From the NCBI GenBank assembly GCA_032353305.1, contig JAUCNG010362175.1, positions 1-11,891 on the forward strand: DNA of 11,891 bases, in the 5' to 3' direction. Each line of letters begins with the position of its first letter. The stretch's first letter is position 1. The notes beneath the pieces are model-generated. The model ran no database searches. It saw only the letters and a program-made list of their open reading frames with translations, and was not told the origin of the DNA. Position numbers and translations under genes: made by a program. Positions 7,612-11,891 of this stretch are shown here, in pieces. This DNA comes from Cephalothrix spiralis. Lineage: Eukaryota > Nemertea > Palaeonemertea > Archinemertea > Cephalotrichidae.

Positions 7612-7668
7612 TTTTTCCTGGAAAATGGGAAAAAAACTTTTCCTGGAATTCGTTATCCAGGGTCATAG
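7612..7668 (+). CDS. Candidate terminal exon (weak)
   Basis: The acceptor TAATTATTATCTTGCAG ends at 7611. In the zero phase left by the candidate exon at 5858, the frame reads FFLENGKKTFPGIRYPGS and stops at TAG 7666-7668. The DNA itself has internal repetition (CTTTTCCTGGA echoing TTTTTCCTGGA, and TTTTTCC pairing with GGAAAAA), which could produce the peptide by chance. No AATAAA follows closely. It would be the last coding exon of the short-exon gene if that gene is real. Confidence 0.2.
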   Translation, partial: FFLENGKKTFPGIRYPGS

Positions 7669-8070
7669 TTTACAAGGTCAGATGTTGTCATATTAACCTG
7701 AAAAAATAACTTTTTTATGTAGGACGTCCAATAGGCATTATGTTCTAAGAAGGCTTTAAACTTTCATTTTTAAAGATTTTTAACATAATATACCTGGTTT
7801 ATTTTCTTTTTTTGCGTTATCGTCCCTGACCTTTGGTCAAATATTGTTACGGTAACAGTTTAGAGACCCAAAAAAAACAATATAGCTCTTTATTTTTTCA
7901 AGATAACCATAACAAATTATATATATATTGTGAAAGGAAACTTTCCAAGCTTTTTTAAATATATGTAACTTTTATAAACATCATTCAAATGAATTTTTTT
8001 AAAGGAAAACTACAAAATTTCAATCAATGGCGGGTAACTGCTTTTTAATTATCACGAAAAACGTGTTTAG

Positions 8071-8177
8071 CTATCTCTTTCAGTATAGGTGTGTTCCCTA
8101 TATCTTTCAGTATAGTGTGTTCCCTATATCTTTCAGTATAGGTGTGTTCCCTATCTCTTTCAGTATAGGTGTGTTCC
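8071..8177. repeat. 27-bp minisatellite, four tandem copies
   Basis: Units lie at 8071-8097, 8098-8123, 8124-8150 and 8151-8177. The consensus starts CTATCTCTTTCAGTATAGG and ends TGTGTTCC. Unit 2 lacks one G (26 bp), and units 2 and 3 have TATATC in place of TATCTC. Each unit contains CTCTTTCAG or ATCTTTCAG, which resembles a splice acceptor. A 67-codon frame (8027-8230) reads through as repeated ISFSIGVFP, but it is a product of the repeat. Confidence 0.9.
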
Positions 8178-8227
8178 CATCGATAATCATTCTTCATAAA
8201 TTCAATTCCTTGTTGCAAATCATTTTT

Positions 8228-8870
8228 TAAATTGTTATTTACATTGCGAAGATTTTCTGATAGTTCTAACTGGAACTCATATATCTTATTTATTTAGGTA
8301 ATTTCCAAGCTTTTGATATTTCATTCATTACGTTTTTTGGGGGGAAAATGTATTTCTGTTTTCTTGAATAAAAATACAAAATTCTGCTCTCTGATTTTAT
8401 TTCGACAGCTTAAAATAAGTAAAAATGTAATTGTATTTATTTAGGTGTTTTTTGCCATGCTCATTATTTTTGTAACATTTAAATAGAAATGTTGTTTTTA
8501 TTTAAAAAATACATTTTCTGGAAATTATTTGATAATTCTGAATGCATAATTTTATTTATTTAGCGATTTCACAAGTATTCATTCAGTTTTTCTAAGGAAA
8601 AATAATATTTCTGGTATTTTGCATTACTAAATAAGTGTAAAATTCTGCATTCTATATTTAAGCAGCTTTGATTAAAAAATGAAAATATATTTAATCGTAT
8701 TTATTTAGGTGTTTTGCCATGCCTCATTATTTTCATTACATTCACAGTTACATTAAGAATCTTTTTGAGCAATTTATCTTTTGATAAAAATTTATTTTTT
8801 ATGAAAAAATGTAATTTCTGAACATTATTTAGAATTTTTTCTGATCATTAAGCTGATCATTAGATCATAT
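8228..8870. repeat. Alternating tandem array on TATTTATTTAG motif
   Basis: TATTTATTTAG occurs at about 8287, 8434, 8553 and 8699, with spacings near 147, 119 and 146. The sequences after the first and third occurrences match each other (CCAAG/ACAAG, ATTCATT, AAAATTCTGC and ACAGCTT/GCAGCTT), and those after the second and fourth match (GGTGTTTTTTGCCATGC and GGTGTTTTGCCATGC, then CTCATTATTTT). This makes an a-b-a-b array with a period of about 266 bp. The b units end in a TTTCTGGAAATTATTT or TTTCTGAACATTATTT block. A possible decayed unit begins near 7940 (TTTCCAAGCTTTT). It is non-coding. Confidence 0.7.
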
Positions 8871-9179
8871 CTGCTCATTATTTCCTTAAGAGCCAGATGG
8901 CATTGTACTGGTGGGCATGGTGGGAGGGTATCATTGCATTTAATGCATACGACAAAAAGACCATGAATTTCATTGACCGCATCGCGGGTCAAATTCTGGT
9001 TAAAAAATGATGCAGTCTCGTAATCCTGTAACGGGATTATTCATAGCCGTATGGCATCTTTCGTATTCATTGCAAATCTTTTTATGGCATGTAAATTCAG
9101 CCATCGATCATGGCGTTATAAGATAGATTCAGTGAACCATTTTTTATCAATGAAGTATTTTGCCCAAGAGCTACAGTTT
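8871..9179. other. Unassigned stretch with a near-palindrome
   Basis: No gene is seen. TGCATTTAATGCA at about 8935-8947 is a near-perfect palindrome beside GTGGGAGGGTA. The combination is partly shared in opposite orientation with about 4998-5022. The segment is slightly richer in G+C than its neighbours (for example CCGCATCGCGGGTC), which fits an old repeat. Confidence 0.35.
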
Positions 9180-9473
9180 TTAAATCCCTACCTTCGAAGT
9201 ACTATTAAATAGGCAATTTTGAAAGTGAGGAAAAATTCGCAGATATTTAATCCTGTTTAAAAACACAACTGAAAAATAATCTTCGAACGGTTGATTGATT
9301 TTTCTGAGAGTTTCGTCTTCGTTAATTTTTGCACTTTTTTTACCCACTTTGTTAGATCGAAAGACCGAGGTTTCCGCGAGGGTAAAGCGGGCTGCTGATT
9401 TTTTAAACATAAATTTTTCCTTTAACTGAAAATCGTTTTTTAATATTGCCCTCGCCCCATTATGCTCCTTCAA
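9180..9473 (-). CDS. 97-codon minus-strand open frame, unassigned
   Basis: This frame runs from ATG at 9473 to a stop at 9180 and is one of the longest in the window. It is basic and polar, with KNDFQLKEKFMFKKSAARF early, NKVGKKSAKINEDETLRKI in the middle and FEDYFSVVFLNRIKYLRIF near the end. The composition is more protein-like than most frames here, yet I recognise no domain and see no splice or promoter signals. It starts only 12 bases from the GC-rich hairpin at 9485-9533, and both share GCGAGGG words (9376-9382, 9447-9453), so it may be the inside of a transposable element rather than a host gene. Chance is also possible at this length. Confidence 0.25.
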   Translation of the reverse strand: MKEHNGARAILKNDFQLKEKFMFKKSAARFTLAETSVFRSNKVGKKSAKINEDETLRKINQPFEDYFSVVFLNRIKYLRIFPHFQNCLFNSTSKVGI

Positions 9474-9484
9474 TATTATTTACC

Positions 9485-9533
9485 TTTGCGGGCCCCTTAA
9501 CCCCTCGCCGCGAGGGATTAAGGGTCCCGCAAA
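9485..9533. repeat. 49-nt GC-rich hairpin
   Basis: TTTGCGGGCCCCTTAACCCC plus TCGC (9485-9508) pairs with GCGAGGGATTAAGGGTCCCG plus CAAA (9510-9533) around a single central base, with two mismatches in 24. It is strongly GC-rich against an A/T-rich background. It could be a fold-back repeat or the fused terminal repeats of a transposon. A strong RNA hairpin would form if transcribed. Confidence 0.8.
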
Positions 9534-9807
9534 TATATAGGCTCTAAGGTTTTTCAAAATGTATTTCAAAAGCAGCGTTATTTCTACAATTTCAAGCCAT
9601 TCAAACTATAACTCAAAATATTTTCAAAAAACATGACTAATTTGGTCATGATTTTCTTCAAATGTTTATTGTTTTATTGGTAAAATTATTCCATATTACC
9701 CCAGGCAAGAATAACTAAATAAAAATTGCTGCAGTGTCAAAATTTAAATTTTTCATGTCATATCTTGAACGATTCCCAATTCCGCAATAACATCTAAAAC
9801 ACAGTAA

Positions 9808-10077
9808 ATGTTCATGAATTTATTCATAGCGAAAAAGTCCCCAATATACGATGATTGTGATAATGTAAAATTTGAAATGGAGAAGAAGAAGAAATGGATA
9901 TCAATACAAGAAAAACCAAAGAAAGATGCCGATGATAGCAAAGTATACAAAGTTTTTGTCAATGTCAACCCTGATGACGTCACAACATTCTTGGCCCTAG
10001 CAGTTCTTGAAACACGACCGAAGACTGAACAAGTGTATTCAAAAACTGACGTTATTTTAATTCACTTTTTATTATAA
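9808..10077 (+). CDS. Candidate exon or small gene, 89 codons, unassigned
   Basis: The frame is open from ATG 9808 to TAA 10075-10077. An acceptor-like TTTATTCATAG ends at 9829, so the true piece may start at 9830 with two carried bases. That phase also fits the one base left by the 5343 exon when that exon is joined to 2405-2499. The protein is charged: IYDDCDNVKFEMEKKKKWIS, then QEKPKKDADDSKVYKVFVNV, then NPDDVTTFLALAVLETRPK. Base composition over 9840-10020 is purine-rich and less A/T-rich than the flanks, which supports coding. No domain is recognised. The antisense 76-codon frame over the same bases is a shadow. Confidence 0.4.
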   Translation: MFMNLFIAKKSPIYDDCDNVKFEMEKKKKWISIQEKPKKDADDSKVYKVFVNVNPDDVTTFLALAVLETRPKTEQVYSKTDVILIHFLL

Positions 10078-10099
10078 CGATGATAATTTCAAACATCAA

Positions 10100-10980
10100 A
10101 GAGAAATATGACAGTTGTGGCACTTGCCAGTTCACTTCAGGTGGGAAATCTTAAAGCAAATTCTTGGAAAAACAACGTCATGTACAAAATTAATATCATT
10201 TTTTACCCCAAGGCATAGCATTATAGTATTATCGAACATGGATCATCATTACTATCTTATTTTAGGCCCGGATATGAATCCATACAGTCACATGTCGCAT
10301 TGCATTGTTTCATGCAATGTATATCTGAAAACCCTCCAGTAACATCTCTTTTAATATTTCTAATGGATTACTTTTTGATATGTAACTTTTCTACCAATAT
10401 ATGAGTCATTTGAATAGCTGTCAATCATGAGGGTAATGGTAAATACATCTATCTTACATCTGTGACATTGAGATCAATCTATTTGGTGTTTTTGTCAAAC
10501 AATCGAAGACATCATCAGCTATCTCTGTGGGTATACGTCTTGGTGTAAAATCAAAACGTTTCGATAAATTTTTCTTCGAAATTCATATTAAATTCATTCA
10601 GGGTTAATTTTCAGGTCTGGTTACGTTTTGCTCTTTTTAACTAATTTTCAAAATTGTCTATTTTAGTTTTGCGAAACTGTAGCTTTTGGCTCTTTTTCTA
10701 ATTTTATCATTATTAACATCATCTATAATCATCAAGATCATTTTCGGGACATTTTTTGGTATGAATAAGTTTCAGCAGCTTTTACTGTTCACATTTTACG
10801 TGAGTAAAGTTATTGCGGAATAGGGAATCTTTTCCAGATATGACATTTGATAGAATTTCTATTTTGGCGCGGCATCACTTGTTCATCTGGTAATTTCTTG
10901 CCTTGGTATTTTAAGAACATAACTGTAGGTAATTAATAGAAGAAAACTATGAATCTTTTTTTTTGTTTTTTGCGATATAA
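10100..10980. other. No supported gene
   Basis: A 75-codon plus-strand frame (10115-10342) has no splice partner or domain. CATTGCATTGTTTCATGCAATG at about 10300 is a small imperfect hairpin with 7-bp arms. An acceptor-like GGGTTAATTTTCAG ends near 10614 but the frames after it close quickly. The rest is A/T-rich DNA without visible structure. Confidence 0.4.
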
Positions 10981-11029
10981 TATCTTTTCATTCGTTCCAA
11001 CATTTTCAATAAATTCAGCTTCCCTCAAA

Positions 11030-11200
11030 TGCAAAAAACCACATCCCGACACTTAATTTTTATTCGAATCTCTTTGCCCCGTGATTAGCTCAAAGACTTC
11101 AACGAGTCCAAAACCCGAATGCATTCGGCATATCTTCGGCAATTTCCGTTAAACTATTTGGATAAAAATTAAGTTTCGGATCGGGATGTTTTTTTTTGCA
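11030..11200. mobile_element. Non-autonomous inverted-repeat element, about 171 bp
   Basis: The left end (11030-11065) begins TGCAAAAAACCACATCCCGA and continues through ACTTAATTTTTATTC. The right end (11161-11200), read in reverse complement, begins TGCAAAAAAAAACATCCCGA and continues through AACTTAATTTTTATC. The arms match over about 36 bases with one 3-4 base indel. A perfect 14-bp palindrome, CCGAATGCATTCGG (11115-11128), sits at the centre. The size and lack of coding capacity fit a MITE. Target duplication is unclear: the outer TGCA itself is palindromic and may be part of it. The family cannot be assigned by eye. Confidence 0.7.
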
Positions 11201-11465
11201 ATTGAGAGAAAGAAAAGTTTTTAAAGATTGAGAACTTTGAAATAAATAAGAGAACGTTTTTAAATTGTTTTTTGAATAAAGCGAACCGTGACTATTTCAA
11301 GCTATATACACAATTGGACGGTTAAATTGGTAGGTCAACGCTAAAACCCATAATTCGCACCCCCCCCGCGTAAAAACCGAAAGCTGGAGCCGAACCCCAT
11401 AGACCCTTATATTTTCTGAAAGCTTATGGGAAGTAAGTTTTGCAAATGATATATTTAGATTTTCA

Positions 11466-11473
11466 TGACGTCA
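11466..11473. promoter_or_regulatory. TGACGTCA palindrome (CRE-like) in the MITE
   Basis: This is a perfect 8-bp match to the cAMP-response element bound by CREB/ATF bZIP dimers, extended to ATGACGTCAT. A second identical 10-mer lies at 11585-11594 in the same element. The match is seen. Binding or function is not shown. Confidence 0.4.
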
Positions 11474-11585
11474 TTTTTAAAGTTGGCTAGTTACAGTAAA
11501 ACGGATTGCATATTTGAAATCAACGATGATTATACAATTAAAATGAGTGGTTAGTAATCAAAAAATTTACGTCATTATTGTGTTA

Positions 11586-11593
11586 TGACGTCA
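11586..11593. promoter_or_regulatory. Second TGACGTCA palindrome in the MITE
   Basis: Same 10-mer ATGACGTCAT as at 11465, spaced 120 bases from it. The two copies would be carried to every insertion site of the element if they belong to its consensus. Confidence 0.4.
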
Positions 11594-11690
11594 TCAATAT
11601 AGTTATAATAATTAAAATGACGTTATAACGTAATAATTACGACATATGGGTTTAAGCGTTGACCTACCAATTTAAACGTCCAATTGTGTA

Positions 11691-11891
11691 TTATAATAAA
11701 ATAATACCCGGTAATGCTGCATGGGTAATGCCTATAATTTTGAATATACTGTAGATAATATCGTATAACTCTAAGTCATTTTACAGAAATAAATCTCTAC
11801 TTCAGGGCGTGTTTCTCCTGTTACCGTTTTAATATTAGTTTCTTTCTCCATTTTTTCATTAGTTGCTCATGAATAGAGGTTTTTAACATAA
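11691..11891. other. A/T-rich tail, no gene seen
   Basis: An acceptor-like TAAGTCATTTTACAG ends at about 11785, followed by a frame open for 27 codons or so before a stop. This is too short to call. The window ends in unassigned sequence. Confidence 0.35.

Larger units (their letters stand above)
11309..11688. mobile_element. MITE, 380 bp, 42-bp terminal inverted repeats, TA target site
   Basis: The left terminal repeat (11309-11350) begins CACAATTGGACGGTTAAATT and ends CGCTAAAACCCA. The right one (11647-11688), in reverse complement, begins CACAATTGGACGTTTAAATT and ends CGCTTAAACCCA. They agree at 40 of 42 positions. TA dinucleotides flank both ends (11307-11308 and 11689-11690), as for Tc1/mariner-type insertion. 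No transposase frame lies inside, so the element depends on a partner elsewhere. The interior holds an eight-C run (11360-11367), two ATGACGTCAT palindromes (11465-11474, 11585-11594) and ACGTTATAACGT (11620-11631). Near-identical ends suggest it is not very old. Confidence 0.88.

Noticed and set aside
7915-7930. TA dinucleotide microsatellite
   Set aside because: Only about five repeat units, which is ordinary in A/T-rich DNA.
8027-8230. 67-codon plus-strand frame with repeated FSIGVFP
   Set aside because: It is a translation of the 27-bp minisatellite, and the one-base-short unit shifts the frame, which selection on a protein would not tolerate.
9753-9983. 76-codon minus-strand frame
   Set aside because: Antisense shadow of the better-supported plus-strand frame at 9808-10077.
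10115-10342. 75-codon plus-strand frame
   Set aside because: Peptide-like in places, but no acceptor, donor or domain. Chance length.
1-11891. CRISPR array, bacterial operon or prophage
   Set aside because: No spaced identical repeats with unique spacers, no ribosome-binding-site-led gene runs, and no long frames. The sequence looks eukaryotic.

Overview
This is an A/T-rich eukaryotic window (about two thirds A+T by eye) that most resembles intronic and intergenic DNA of an invertebrate-type animal genome. I see no bacterial or viral gene organisation and no long open reading frame. I see pyrimidine-tract plus AG acceptors, GTAAGT and GTATGT-type donors, and many short inverted-repeat elements. 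The species cannot be fixed from this stretch alone. Open frames of 60 to 95 codons are expected here by chance, so every coding call is low or moderate confidence.

Positions 1-2400: no convincing gene. There is a CpG-richer block at about 130-300, a pair of palindromes at 349-403, a fold-back or tRNA-like segment at 546-622 (minus strand), and two weak exon-like open frames behind acceptors (1075-1169 and 1448-1634). A 16-bp perfect palindrome lies at 2272-2287.

Positions 2400-7700: this part holds the best hints of a plus-strand, many-exon gene with tiny exons. The pieces are 2405-2499 (a start codon directly after a stop, then a donor), 4417-4516 (33 codons, GTATGT donor), 5343-5371 (29 nt between near-ideal splice sites), 5858-5929 (72 nt) and 7612-7668 (open to a stop). 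The last four can be joined without breaking frame. The 2423 frame does not join directly to the 4417 frame. Local duplications lie between these pieces (2613-2941, 5700-5988, 6441-6985), as do fold-back elements (3833-3975, 5548-5618).

Positions 7700-9540: repeat territory. There is a four-copy 27-bp minisatellite (8071-8177), an alternating array built on a TATTTATTTAG motif (8228-8870), and a GC-rich 49-nt hairpin (9485-9533) beside a 97-codon minus-strand open frame.

Positions 9540-11891: an 89-codon plus-strand open frame with protein-like composition (9808-10077), then two non-autonomous inverted-repeat transposons. One is about 171 bp (11030-11200). The other is a 380-bp element with 42-bp terminal repeats and a TA target duplication (11309-11688), the clearest single feature in the window. 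The latter carries two TGACGTCA sites, and a third lies in the 9808 open frame.
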